Source of the DNA: an uncultured delta proteobacterium
Lineage (GTDB): Bacteria > Desulfobacterota > Desulfovibrionia > Desulfovibrionales > Desulfovibrionaceae
Direction: 5' to 3'
DNA: 64,000 nucleotides
Assembly: GCA_903843965.1 (NCBI GenBank)
Contig: CAIMRY010000019.1
Span: 186,001 to 250,000 of the forward strand
Every line of letters begins with the position of its first letter. The stretch's first letter is position 1. Under the pieces are notes generated by a model, which searched no databases, had not been told where the DNA came from, and saw only the letters and a list, made by a program, of their open reading frames with translations. Shown one piece after another: positions 8,159 to 16,105 of the stretch. The translations under genes were made by a program, and so were the position numbers.

Positions 8159-9432
8159 TACCACCTCCGGCCCACGATCTCGTCGATGGTGACGTCGGGA
8201 TCGCCCTGCGAACCATGGCGGCACTCGCGGCAGCTGGCCAGCTCCGTGCGGCGGCCCTCCTGGTGCAAACGGCGCACCTCGCCCTGCCTTGGGGAATGCC
8301 ACATCTCGCGGATGGACACCACGCGCGCGTCGCCCAGGGCGATGTCCGTGGCGTTCCAGCCGGTGCAGCACTGTCCCGTGCCGTCCCAGCCCACCACGAT
8401 GCGCTCCCAGGGATACTGGCAGACAAAGCCCTGCTTGAGGGTCATGCGCCCCTTGAAATTGATGTACGGGTTCTTGACCATGTAGTCCGCCACCTCGCGC
8501 ATGGTCTGCTGATAGGCCCCGGGGTCGTGCCGGATGGCGGGCCAGATGGTGCAGGTGCGGATCTGCGGCAAGAGCGACCCGGCGGCCTCGCGCATGGACC
8601 GGAGCATGCGCAGCCGCGCCATGCTCTCGGCGAACTTGGCCGGGGCGCGCACAGTCTCGTACACCTCGCCGATGCCGTCAAAGGACACCGCCACATAGCT
8701 GACGCGGTTTTCCACCAGGCAGGCGCAGATGCGCTCGTCGATGAAAAAGGCGTTGGTCAAAAAGGAGACGTTGGGGATGCGCGCGGCGACGTAGGCGATC
8801 ATCTCGGTGATGCGCGGGTGGGTCAGGGTCTCGCCCCGCCAGGAGAGGCGCACGGAGTACAGGTCGCTCGCCGCGCATTCGTCGATGAGCCTGCAAAACA
8901 GGTCGAAATCCATCTGCCCGGTGGTCTTCAGCATGTCGCGGTAGCACATGGGGCAGTTCATGTTGCAGGTGCTGGCCGACTCCAGGTCCACATGCAGCGG
9001 GAAGGGCGTGACGATGCGGTATGTCGGGGCCAGGTGCCAGGCCAGGCGGTTGAAGAAATAGTCCGCAAAGCGCCCCTGGTTGAGGATGAACCGCCAGGCG
9101 CGTTCAGCCGTGTCAAAGGGGTGCTGGTGGTGGTTGATCTCCAGCCCCTGCCCCTGGGACCTGGCCGCATGTGCGGCGAGGGACCGGCAGATGGCTGTCT
9201 GGCACTCGACGCTGCCCCTGGGCAGGACTGGGGAGAAGGCCTCAATGAGCTGCGCATACGGCACTGCAAAGGCCTCGTGCAGGTCTTCCCGCAGGGCGCG
9301 CAGTCCGGGAACCTGCCCGAGCCTTTCAAAAAACGCGGCGTATTCCGGGCAGTTCCGGACGCTCAGCGGAGGCGGGCTGTCCCAGGTGACGGCGAGCTCT
9401 TGCCGGGCGGAGTCGTATGCCAAGTGTATCAT
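8158..9432 (-). CDS. Radical SAM/SPASM-domain protein
   Basis: Protein of 424 aa with about 150 residues of N-terminal extension before the core. Radical SAM motif CNMNCPMC, then VRLSWRGETLTHPRI and VSFLTNAFFID; the C-terminal third has FVCQYPWERI, GTGQCCTGWNAT and ASCRECRHG, a SPASM-like cysteine set. The order resembles 6498-7529, including a shared TFPFPLHVD-like lead-in (TPFPLHVDLE here, APFPLNVDIE there), which argues for paralogy. It is flanked by a GNAT acetyltransferase upstream (6 nt gap) and the formyltransferase downstream (1-nt overlap). Substrate is unknown; a glycan or glycan-bearing peptide is plausible. Confidence 0.86.
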   Translation of the reverse strand: MIHLAYDSARQELAVTWDSPPPLSVRNCPEYAAFFERLGQVPGLRALREDLHEAFAVPYAQLIEAFSPVLPRGSVECQTAICRSLAAHAARSQGQGLEINHHQHPFDTAERAWRFILNQGRFADYFFNRLAWHLAPTYRIVTPFPLHVDLESASTCNMNCPMCYRDMLKTTGQMDFDLFCRLIDECAASDLYSVRLSWRGETLTHPRITEMIAYVAARIPNVSFLTNAFFIDERICACLVENRVSYVAVSFDGIGEVYETVRAPAKFAESMARLRMLRSMREAAGSLLPQIRTCTIWPAIRHDPGAYQQTMREVADYMVKNPYINFKGRMTLKQGFVCQYPWERIVVGWDGTGQCCTGWNATDIALGDARVVSIREMWHSPRQGEVRRLHQEGRRTELASCRECRHGSQGDPDVTIDEIVGRRW

Positions 9433-9438
9433 CGCGCT

Positions 9439-10191
9439 TTATCCTCGTCTCCAAAAGTGAAGCACAACATGCTCGGCCACGGGGCTGAAGCCAACGGCGC
9501 GATACAGGCCCACTGCCGCCTGATTTTCGGCGAAGGCCTCGACAGTGACGGCGCGGGCTTCGCCATGACGGGCAAGAACCGCCCGCATGAGCCGCGCTCC
9601 CACACCGCGCCCCCTGGCCCAGCCGAGAACGCCGACGATGTGCAGCCGCGCCGCGCCGTCCTCCAGGTGGATGGTCGCCAGGCCGGCTGGCCGTCCCCCA
9701 AGGGAAGCCACCGCGATTTCCTGCGCAAAGCCCTGGCAATGGCCGGTGATGGAGGCCTCCCAGACTGCAAGCGCCCGGTCCTCCCCCACGTCAGGGTCGA
9801 GGTAGTAGCGGCTGTGCCGCATGTCCGCCGCCAGGGGCAGAAACGGCACGGGGTCCGTGCCCCCGTTTGCTGCCCGGGCAAAGGCCACGTTCTCCGGCAG
9901 CGGCCCCGCGAACGCTCCGGCAGGGCTCCTGAAGGTCCATTCCCGCCCGAGGGCGACGATCCGGCGGTCCGGCGCTTCCTCGGACAGCATGCGGACATCG
10001 CAGTCCTCCGGCTGTATCTTTGCAGCCACGAGCTCCGCCCGCACACCGGCCGAAGCCCCCGCCGCAAAGGCCCGGCCAACTGCGCTGGCAACGGCGCGCG
10101 GACCCAGCCCGCACTCTTCGGCGAACTCAAGCCGGGCGCAGCTTAAGCCCAGCAGGCGCGAATCCCACTCCAGCGGGACCAGTGCGGACAC
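9439..10191 (-). CDS. GNAT N-acetyltransferase, WecD-like
   Basis: Protein of 250 aa. The C-terminal half is a GNAT domain: LHIVGVLGWARGRGVGARLM is the acetyl-CoA-binding A motif and NQAAVGLYRAVGFSPVAEH the B motif. The N-terminal part begins LEWDSRLLGLSCARLE, resembling the WecD/RffC amino-sugar acetyltransferases. It probably acylates an amino sugar made by the neighbouring aminotransferases. The start is GTG with AGGAG six bases upstream. A 189-bp gap separates it from the WbqC gene, so a separate promoter is possible. Confidence 0.82.
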   Translation of the reverse strand: MSALVPLEWDSRLLGLSCARLEFAEECGLGPRAVASAVGRAFAAGASAGVRAELVAAKIQPEDCDVRMLSEEAPDRRIVALGREWTFRSPAGAFAGPLPENVAFARAANGGTDPVPFLPLAADMRHSRYYLDPDVGEDRALAVWEASITGHCQGFAQEIAVASLGGRPAGLATIHLEDGAARLHIVGVLGWARGRGVGARLMRAVLARHGEARAVTVEAFAENQAAVGLYRAVGFSPVAEHVVLHFWRRG

Positions 10192-10380
10192 AGTATACTC
10201 CTATCGGTCGGGTCTTCTCCAGCAACAATATGCTTTGCAAATTCGACGCCTGAACCTGCGTTTTCTCATCCTGGCCGAAAAATTGTTCATTCACTGTGCT
10301 AACGGTTTTCTCTGCGCCTCTTCGGCCTGATCAGCGGTTCGCAATAGGTGCGCCCGAAAGGGGACGCGTTGGAAGCATCT
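10192..10380. other. Short AT-richer gap upstream of the WecD-like gene
   Basis: This gap is noticeably less GC-rich than its surroundings and could hold a promoter for the downstream minus-strand unit. I found no sigma-54 consensus and no clear -35/-10 pair in it. Confidence 0.3.
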
Positions 10381-11055
10381 CTACAGCCCCAAAGCCTGCA
10401 GCGGCCTGCTGTCCATCATCAGATAATCCAGCGCGGAAAGGTTCGGCACAAACTCCCCGTGCAGTTGGGGATAACACGGCGGCGTGAAGCTCTGCCACTC
10501 CACCCGAACCCCCTGGGCCCTGAACAGCGCCTCGTCCAGGTAGGCCCGGGACCCTGTGCCCGTCAGGTAGGTGCGCGCGCCGTGCGCCGTGCACAACTGC
10601 ACCAGCCGCTGGGTGCCCTCGGTCTGCACGGCGCTGCTTGAGGCCAGGACCACGGGCGTCGTTATGCCCAGGAGCTGCGCAAAGAGGTGCAGAAGATCAA
10701 GGTTCAGCTCCAGAAGCCGGTCGTGATTCCGGCCGTAGACCTCCTCCAGCAGCGGAAACACGCGGGAGAAACGGGGGGCGCGGGCATAGGCCGCGCGGAT
10801 GGCGGCCAGGTGCCTGCGCCGCCAGGGGCCCTCCGCCAGCACGGCCTCGCGTATCTCCTGTTCGAAACGGCCCTTGTTCAGCACCGGAACAGTGAGCCAG
10901 GCGGCCCCGGCTGCGGTCTTGATCCTGTCCCGGTGGTGCCAGCCACGGCGCAGGAACTGCACGTCGTCAAGGACCACATAGAGGCCGCTTGCCCGCCAGC
11001 GGTCGAAAAAGCCCAGCCAGGGCATGAAGTCGGGCTGGTGGATGGTGACGGTCAT
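10381..11055 (-). CDS. WbqC-like family protein
   Basis: Protein of 224 aa beginning TVTIHQPDFMPWLGFFDRW, the characteristic opening of the WbqC-like family, which is found in O-antigen and capsule loci and whose chemistry is not established. Further conserved-looking segments are VVLDDVQFLRRGWHHRDRI, WLTVPVLNKG and TYLTGTGSRAYLDEALF. The predicted start is six bases past the stop of the nucleotidyltransferase upstream. The family assignment is firm; the function is inferred only from context (amino-sugar and nonulosonate genes on both sides). Confidence 0.87.
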   Translation of the reverse strand: MTVTIHQPDFMPWLGFFDRWRASGLYVVLDDVQFLRRGWHHRDRIKTAAGAAWLTVPVLNKGRFEQEIREAVLAEGPWRRRHLAAIRAAYARAPRFSRVFPLLEEVYGRNHDRLLELNLDLLHLFAQLLGITTPVVLASSSAVQTEGTQRLVQLCTAHGARTYLTGTGSRAYLDEALFRAQGVRVEWQSFTPPCYPQLHGEFVPNLSALDYLMMDSRPLQALGL

Positions 11056-11061
11056 GGCGCG

Positions 11062-11829
11062 CTAATATCCCAGGAGGATGTCCATGCGCTCGGCCATCAG
11101 CTCCTGGGCCTTGGCGAAGTCGTCCGGGCGACCGATGTCCATCCACAGGCCGGCGTGCTCAAAGACCCGCACCGGCAGTCCGCGCTCCAGCATGGTGGTC
11201 ATGAGGTCGTCGAAGCCGAAGGGCACCCCGGCCGGGATGAGCCCCAGGACCTCGGGCTCCATGCAGTAGATGCCCATGCTCACGGTGAAGCAGAAGGTGG
11301 GCTTCTCCTCGAAGCCGTTCATGACCCCGTCCTGCACATGCAGCACGCCCAGGTCCACCTTGACCTCTTTCTTTGTCACGGCGACGGTGACCGGGGCGCC
11401 GTGCCCCCTGTGGAACTTGATGAAGGCCGAGAGGTCCAGGTCCGTGACCAGGTCGCCGTTCAGCACCAGGAAGGTCTTGTCCAGGCGCTCGTGCCCGATG
11501 AGGCGCAGCGGCCCCATGGTGCCCAGGGGTTCGCGCTCTTCGCTGTAGTGCACGGCGATGTCCCACTGGGAGCCGTCGCCGCACACGGCCTTGATCAGGC
11601 TTGAGAGGTGGCCCAGGGTGACGATGGTCTTGGTGATGCCGTTGCGGCGCAGCCATTTGAGGGTCAGCTCCAGCACCGGGGTGCCGCAGACCGGCATGAG
11701 CGGCTTGGGCAGCACCAGCGTGTAGGGCCGCAGCCTGGTGCCCAGGCCGCCAGCCTGGATGACGGCGGTGACGTCCTTCATCAAGCCGACTTTGCCGCCT
11801 TGCTCCATCCGGGGCAACACACTGTTCAT
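11062..11829 (-). CDS. Sugar-1-phosphate nucleotidyltransferase
   Basis: About 255 aa of the NTP_transferase family. The signature AVIQAGGLGTRLRPYTLVLPKPL is followed by NGDLVTDLD, the metal-binding GD motif, and GLWMDIGRPDDFAKA near the end. It makes an NDP-sugar from NTP and sugar-1-phosphate. ATG 11829 overlaps the stop of the 4,6-dehydratase gene as ATGA, which fixes the start. Paired with a LegB-like dehydratase it may play the role of the GDP-GlcNAc-forming enzyme of legionaminate pathways, though it has no CBS domains. Mannose- or glucose-type specificity cannot be excluded. Confidence 0.87.
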   Translation of the reverse strand: MNSVLPRMEQGGKVGLMKDVTAVIQAGGLGTRLRPYTLVLPKPLMPVCGTPVLELTLKWLRRNGITKTIVTLGHLSSLIKAVCGDGSQWDIAVHYSEEREPLGTMGPLRLIGHERLDKTFLVLNGDLVTDLDLSAFIKFHRGHGAPVTVAVTKKEVKVDLGVLHVQDGVMNGFEEKPTFCFTVSMGIYCMEPEVLGLIPAGVPFGFDDLMTTMLERGLPVRVFEHAGLWMDIGRPDDFAKAQELMAERMDILLGY

Positions 11830-12842
11830 ATCACGTACCTCGCGCATCCGCTCTGGCCGCCAGTGCTCCGGGTGTTGCTCTCGGTGCTGCTCCGGGTGTC
11901 GCTGCGGGTCCAGGCGATGGTCTTTTCAAGCCCCTGCTCCAGGGTGTGGCTTGGGGTCCAGCCAAGGAGGTCCTTGGCCAGGGAGGCATCGGCCACCAGG
12001 GCCAGCACCTCGCTCTGGCGCGGGCGCAAACGGTCTTCGTCCAGGACGATGTCCGCGTCCGAGCCGCACAGGGACAGAATGATCCGGGCCGTCTCGCCCA
12101 CGCTGACGCCGCGCCCGGTGCCCAGGTTCACCACCCGGCCCACAGCCCTTTCGGCACGGGAGGCGGCCCAAAAGCCCTCCACCGTGTCCGCCACGAAGGT
12201 GAAGTCCCGCACCGGGTCAAGGGCGCCGAGGCGTATCTCCCGGCTCCCGGCCAGGGCCTGGCGGATCACCGTGGGGATGACCGCCCGGGCGGATTGCCTG
12301 GGGCCAAAGGTGTTGAAGGGCCGCACGGTGACCGTCTTGAGCCCGTAGGTCAGGTGGTAGGACTCAACCAGTCTGTCGGCTGCGATCTTGGTGGCCGAAT
12401 AGGGCGACTGGGCCGTCTGGGGGTGGTTTTCGTCCATGGGCGTGTAGCGGGCGGTGCCGTAGACCTCGGAGGTGGAGGTGTGCACGAAGCGCTCGACCCC
12501 TGCGGCCAGGCTGGCCATGAGCAGGTTCAGGGTGCCGCCCACGTTGGTTTCCACATAGGAGGCCGGGGCCGCGTACGAATAGGGGATGCCGATGAGCGCG
12601 GCCAGGTGGAAAACGCACTCCACCCCCTGGACAAGACTGGCTGTCTGGAACGGGTCGCGCAGGTCCCCGGCCACAGTCTCCACGCTGTCCAGAAGGTCTG
12701 CGGGCAGATGCTCAAGCCAGCCCTTGGCGTTGGCCGAATTGTATTTGTACAAAGCCCGGACGGAATACCCCCCGGCGACAAGCCTGGCCACGAGCTGGCT
12801 GCCGATGAATCCCCCCGCCCCGGTGACGAGCGCCTTGGACAT
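11826..12842 (-). CDS. NAD-dependent epimerase/4,6-dehydratase, LegB-like
   Basis: Protein of 338 aa, extended SDR family. The N-terminal NAD-binding GAGGFIG motif, HLAALIGIPYSY, TSTSEVYG and the catalytic YSATK (Tyr/Lys) are intact; VRPFNTFGPRQSARAVIP and RDFTFVADTVEG match the sugar-nucleotide dehydratase subgroup containing LegB-type enzymes. It likely makes a 4-keto-6-deoxy sugar nucleotide, the substrate for the DegT aminotransferases. The last 25 residues are Ser/Thr/Arg-rich (TRSDTRSSTESNTRSTGG), encoded by an imperfect repeat, unusual for the family. It is translationally coupled to the nucleotidyltransferase downstream. Confidence 0.86.
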   Translation of the reverse strand: MSKALVTGAGGFIGSQLVARLVAGGYSVRALYKYNSANAKGWLEHLPADLLDSVETVAGDLRDPFQTASLVQGVECVFHLAALIGIPYSYAAPASYVETNVGGTLNLLMASLAAGVERFVHTSTSEVYGTARYTPMDENHPQTAQSPYSATKIAADRLVESYHLTYGLKTVTVRPFNTFGPRQSARAVIPTVIRQALAGSREIRLGALDPVRDFTFVADTVEGFWAASRAERAVGRVVNLGTGRGVSVGETARIILSLCGSDADIVLDEDRLRPRQSEVLALVADASLAKDLLGWTPSHTLEQGLEKTIAWTRSDTRSSTESNTRSTGGQSGCARYVI

Positions 12843-12937
12843 GCTGTTACTCCTGGCAGATTGCGGCCCGGCCCGATGCCGTTCAGGATGCGCCCGGGCA
12901 GGCCGCTCTCACGTTATGGCCGCGCTCTGTGCGGCTA

Positions 12938-12979
12938 GGGCTTCGAGCCCGCCAGCCCGGACCCCTGCCAGGGCCGGGC
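12938..12979 (-). terminator. Two stem-loops after the PIG-L gene
   Basis: GCCCGG (12955-12960) pairs with CCGGGC (12974-12979) around an inner CCCT/AGGG stem, and GGGCT-TCG-AGCCC (12938-12950) follows. They begin nine bases past the PIG-L stop on the minus strand. There is no T-run, so termination is only suggested. Confidence 0.4.
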
Positions 12980-12987
12980 CACGCCCG

Positions 12988-13629
12988 TTAGAGCAGGTAG
13001 CGGACGACCTCAAAAATCTCGGCGTACTCGCAGCCGATCTGGAGGCCCAGGCTGCGGTTCTGGTCGGTCACGAAGTCGATCCACTTGTTGTAGACCCGCT
13101 CCAGTTCGGACTCATGCGCCCGGATGGAGTCGATCTTGCGGTCCATTGTGGACGAAATGTCCGAATACACGCGGGAGACGAACTCCACGCCACTGGAGTA
13201 GTAGTTGCTGCGGTATTGCAAAAACCTGGGCACGTGACGCCCGGCCATGAGGGCCGCGCGCCCCGCCAGTTGATGATCGCGGTGCAGGTCGTTGATCCAG
13301 TGGCTGTAGATGGTGTCGATCTCCCGCTCCTGGATGAGCGCGCTGATCCTGCTGGTCAGATGCTCGTCGAACATGACCTCAAAGGTCTTGCACTCCAGGC
13401 AGACAAGGTCCCCGCCGATGATGGCGGCCGCCTTCAGGCCTTCCTGGCGTGCGGTCTCCCCGGAGCGCACCATCACGCCCTTCGGGCTGCGGTATTCCGA
13501 ATCCGTGACCACGAGCATGGTGACCCTGTCGCCCGCGTCCACATGCTTGGACAGGGTGCCGCCGCACCCGAGCTCCAGGTCGTCAAAATGGGCTCCGATG
13601 CCCAGTATGTTGCGCGGCGCATTTTTCAT
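12988..13629 (-). CDS. PIG-L family deacetylase
   Basis: Protein of 213 aa of the LmbE/PIG-L zinc deacetylase family, which removes acetyl groups from N-acetylglucosamine-type sugars. The family metal and catalytic motif GAHFDDLELGCGG is intact at the N terminus (usual form AHPDDE; here HFDDLE), and SHWINDLHRDHQLAGRAAL gives the downstream HxxDH-type motif. It could free an amino group for re-acylation by the GNAT or formyltransferase enzymes. Its ATG overlaps the stop of a decayed propeller-gene fragment as ATGA, a sign that an intact gene once preceded it. Confidence 0.87.
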   Translation of the reverse strand: MKNAPRNILGIGAHFDDLELGCGGTLSKHVDAGDRVTMLVVTDSEYRSPKGVMVRSGETARQEGLKAAAIIGGDLVCLECKTFEVMFDEHLTSRISALIQEREIDTIYSHWINDLHRDHQLAGRAALMAGRHVPRFLQYRSNYYSSGVEFVSRVYSDISSTMDRKIDSIRAHESELERVYNKWIDFVTDQNRSLGLQIGCEYAEIFEVVRYLL

Positions 13630-13800
13630 CGAGTATCCTCAATGCCGAAGGCGTGAACCTGTGAATTCGTCATATCCGCCACATAGAGCCGTGTCCTGCA
13701 GGGGGGACGGCCAGCCCCACGGCCCCCCTCCTCCTTGTCGGCCAACAGGGAAAGATCGTCCTGGAAAAGAACATTGCCCAGCCATTTCCATACCTGCCTA
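13626..13800 (-). pseudogene. Decayed 3' fragment of a propeller-protein gene (paralogue of 21539-24109)
   Basis: The minus-strand translation ends with TRLYVADMTNSQVHAFGIED, closely matching the end of the 856-aa protein at 21539-24109 (TRLHVADMTNSIIHSFGIED). Upstream, LFQDDLSLLA matches LFQADLSLLA. Between them the frame is disturbed by G- and C-run changes: the GAVGLAV reading lies in another frame, implying compensating indels. No N-terminal part remains; the fragment is squeezed between two intact genes and its stop still overlaps the PIG-L start. It is best read as the remnant of a duplicated gene. Confidence 0.82.
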
Positions 13801-13818
13801 CCCTGTTGGTTTCAAGCA

Positions 13819-14781
13819 TCAACGAATCCCTTGTTTCTGGTCAACGAATGCCCTCTCAAAATCGTCCAGGAGGGCGAACATCTCCTCTTTGGTCATCAGG
13901 CAGTCCTGGCCGAAGCACCTATGGATCACTGCGGTCTGTTCCTCCGTGATCGTGGTGGAATAGGTTTGGAACGGCTTGAGCATCTCAATGAAATACGGCG
14001 TGTCGAGTTGGTGTTTGATGGCATCCATGCAGACGGCATCACGCTGATAGATGCTTGCCGAGGGCGCGATAAATGATATGTCCGTATCTATCAGCGCATG
14101 CGGCTTGCCCAGAAGAATGCAGTAGCCCACGTGGGAAGAAAAGTTTGACGACACCGTCATTTCCGAGAGGCTGATGATCGTGCGCAAACGCGGCAGGAAC
14201 TCTGGGTCGTACATGTGCCCGGCCGTGACGCAGGTGAGCCCATAGGCTGCATAGAGTTCGCCGAAACCCCGCAGGACATCCTTCCAGCCCAGGCAAACGA
14301 GGACCCGGTCATACTCCCTGCCCATGCGGAGCACTTCTGTGCAGAACAGGTTGATGTTATAGTCCGCATTGATATGGTGCGTGGAGTGGACAGGGAAGGC
14401 CAGCAGAACCCGCCCAAGCTCGCCCCGCAGCGCCTCTATCTCCTCCAGGCTCACCAGCGGCTCGGCATAGGAGATGAGCGGCCCCACGGCTTCGACACGC
14501 CGTGTCGTCACTGAACGCAGATATTCGCGGCGCTCGGCGCTGAAAACCAGGATGCCCGGCAGTTCCGCTTGCATATCCACATCCCAAACATACTGGGGGA
14601 ACATGGCGAAGCTGTGCTCGATGACGGCTTTGACGGCCTGTTCCCCGGGCCAGCCCGCGTACCGCTTGAGCACCGCGGCATGGCCGTAGTAGTCGTTGGG
14701 CTCATGGATTTCCGGGGTCGCAAGCGGCCGGTCCGCAGCCAGGGCCTCGATGTCTGCCAGCAACTTCAGCAGGCTGTCCAT
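13819..14781 (-). CDS. Uncharacterised protein, possibly GT-B-like glycosyltransferase
   Basis: About 320 aa; I do not recognise a named family. The C-terminal part reads like the donor half of GT-B enzymes: VLVCLGWKDVLRGF, TCVTAGHMYDPEFLPRL, then SSNFSSHVGYCILLGKPHALI, where a helix-rich Ser/His segment precedes a conserved-looking LGKP. No signal peptide or membrane segment is evident. ATG 14781 is chosen because an AGAGGTGG ribosome site lies four bases upstream; the preceding 80 codons of open frame are Arg/Ala-rich and look non-coding. It sits between a GT-B-like gene and the propeller-gene remnant. Confidence 0.6.
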   Translation of the reverse strand: MDSLLKLLADIEALAADRPLATPEIHEPNDYYGHAAVLKRYAGWPGEQAVKAVIEHSFAMFPQYVWDVDMQAELPGILVFSAERREYLRSVTTRRVEAVGPLISYAEPLVSLEEIEALRGELGRVLLAFPVHSTHHINADYNINLFCTEVLRMGREYDRVLVCLGWKDVLRGFGELYAAYGLTCVTAGHMYDPEFLPRLRTIISLSEMTVSSNFSSHVGYCILLGKPHALIDTDISFIAPSASIYQRDAVCMDAIKHQLDTPYFIEMLKPFQTYSTTITEEQTAVIHRCFGQDCLMTKEEMFALLDDFERAFVDQKQGIR

Positions 14782-15004
14782 GATGCCACCTCTCCGGTGC
14801 TCGACGCTTGGGGCGCCACAGCTGCGGGTGTTTTCCGCCACGCCGGGCAGGTGCTTGGCCTTTTCCTGCCCCGTGCGCACGGCAGGGGTCGCAGTCCTGT
14901 TGGCGGGGACTCCCCGGCACCGGCCTGCGGTTGGCGCTCCGTTCGCGGAGGCATTCGATGCGGCCGCGCTCGCCCTCCTCCTCTCCAGTCCAGGCCGAGG
15001 TGGT
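14782..15004. other. GC-rich intergenic gap with no recognised feature
   Basis: About 220 bp between two glycosyltransferase-like genes. Open frames cross it but have biased Arg/Pro translations. No promoter or clear hairpin was identified. Confidence 0.3.
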
Positions 15005-16105
15005 TCATTGCGCCCTCCCGGACGCGAGGTCACGCAGCAGGCAACGCCAGAGGCCAGCGGCCCCGGTCACGACGGGAAATGCCGCCTGACACGTGCGGCG
15101 TTCAGCCCTGAAGTCCTCGTCGCACAGCAGCCGCCCAAGCACTCCGGACAACAGGCGTTCGTCCCGGACCGCAAGGGTTGCGCCGGTGCGGTTGGTCACC
15201 AGCATGTCTTCGCGCTTGAGGCCGGGCTGGATGCTGACGACAGGCAGGCCGCACAGGGCCGCCTCCACCAGGAGGATGGAAAACATGCCGGTCACGGCGT
15301 CGCAGGCCCGCACCACGGCCAGGGGGTCCGGCTCCTTGCGCACCTCGGTCCTGAACGACGGGGTCCGTTCCCGGACCAGGGCGGCCAGCCCGGTCTCGTC
15401 TTCCTCGGGATGCGCCAGGAAGATCAAGCGCAGCCTGTCCCGCACCTGTCTCGGCAGGAGTTCGCAGGCCCGCACCAGGGCAGGGACGACGTCGCGCTCC
15501 GTGAAGCCCCAAGAGAGCCTGTCGTTGAGGACGCGCGCCAGCGGCTGGGAGACGAAGGACAAGACGAGTTCGCCAGGGACGATGCCCTGCTGTGCATGGG
15601 CCGCGCCTGGATTTGCCCCGGCCCCGGCCCGCGCCTCCGCCAGGGAGGCCAGCCAGGGGCTGCCGAGCACATGCAGCCGTTCTTCAGGGAAGGCCAGCGC
15701 GGCCATGTCGGCCCGCGCTATTTCGTCGACCACGGCAATGGCGTCCGGCAGCGGCGTTCCAGCCAGGCTCTCCCCCGGCAGTACAAAACGCTCCAAATAC
15801 CCCCACCAGCAGTCCACAAAGGCCACGCTCGGCACCCCTGCCTCGGCAGCGGCGCGCCAGGCCACATTGCACAGCGCGCCTTCTTGCGTCCGGCTCAGGT
15901 TGATGGTGTCGGTCACGAGGACGCCCCCGGCTCCCGCAGCGAACCGCAGCTCATCCAGAGGCTGGGCCGCGTGCCCGCGGGCGCGCAGATAGCCGAGGAC
16001 AGGCTCACGGCCGTACCAGCGCACCGCGAAGTCCGGCGCGCCTTCGAGAAGCGGCAGAAGGCCGCGCAGCCCGCCCATCTGGCTGAAGCACGCCGTCACC
16101 TGCAT
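15005..16105 (-). CDS. GT-B-fold glycosyltransferase-like protein
   Basis: About 366 aa. The overall pattern is GT-B: an N-terminal half beginning VTACFSQMGGLRGLLPLL, a VLVTDTINLSR strand, and a C-terminal donor-binding half with ELVLSFVSQP, LIFLAHPEEDE, VRACDAVTGMFSILLVEAALCGLPVVSIQPG. That last segment has the helix-then-GxPVVS geometry typical of UDP/CMP-sugar binding. It could transfer the island's sugar to an acceptor. ATG 16105 overlaps the aminotransferase stop as TGATG, so the longer frame upstream is spurious. The donor and acceptor are unknown. Confidence 0.65.
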   Translation of the reverse strand: MQVTACFSQMGGLRGLLPLLEGAPDFAVRWYGREPVLGYLRARGHAAQPLDELRFAAGAGGVLVTDTINLSRTQEGALCNVAWRAAAEAGVPSVAFVDCWWGYLERFVLPGESLAGTPLPDAIAVVDEIARADMAALAFPEERLHVLGSPWLASLAEARAGAGANPGAAHAQQGIVPGELVLSFVSQPLARVLNDRLSWGFTERDVVPALVRACELLPRQVRDRLRLIFLAHPEEDETGLAALVRERTPSFRTEVRKEPDPLAVVRACDAVTGMFSILLVEAALCGLPVVSIQPGLKREDMLVTNRTGATLAVRDERLLSGVLGRLLCDEDFRAERRTCQAAFPVVTGAAGLWRCLLRDLASGRAQ

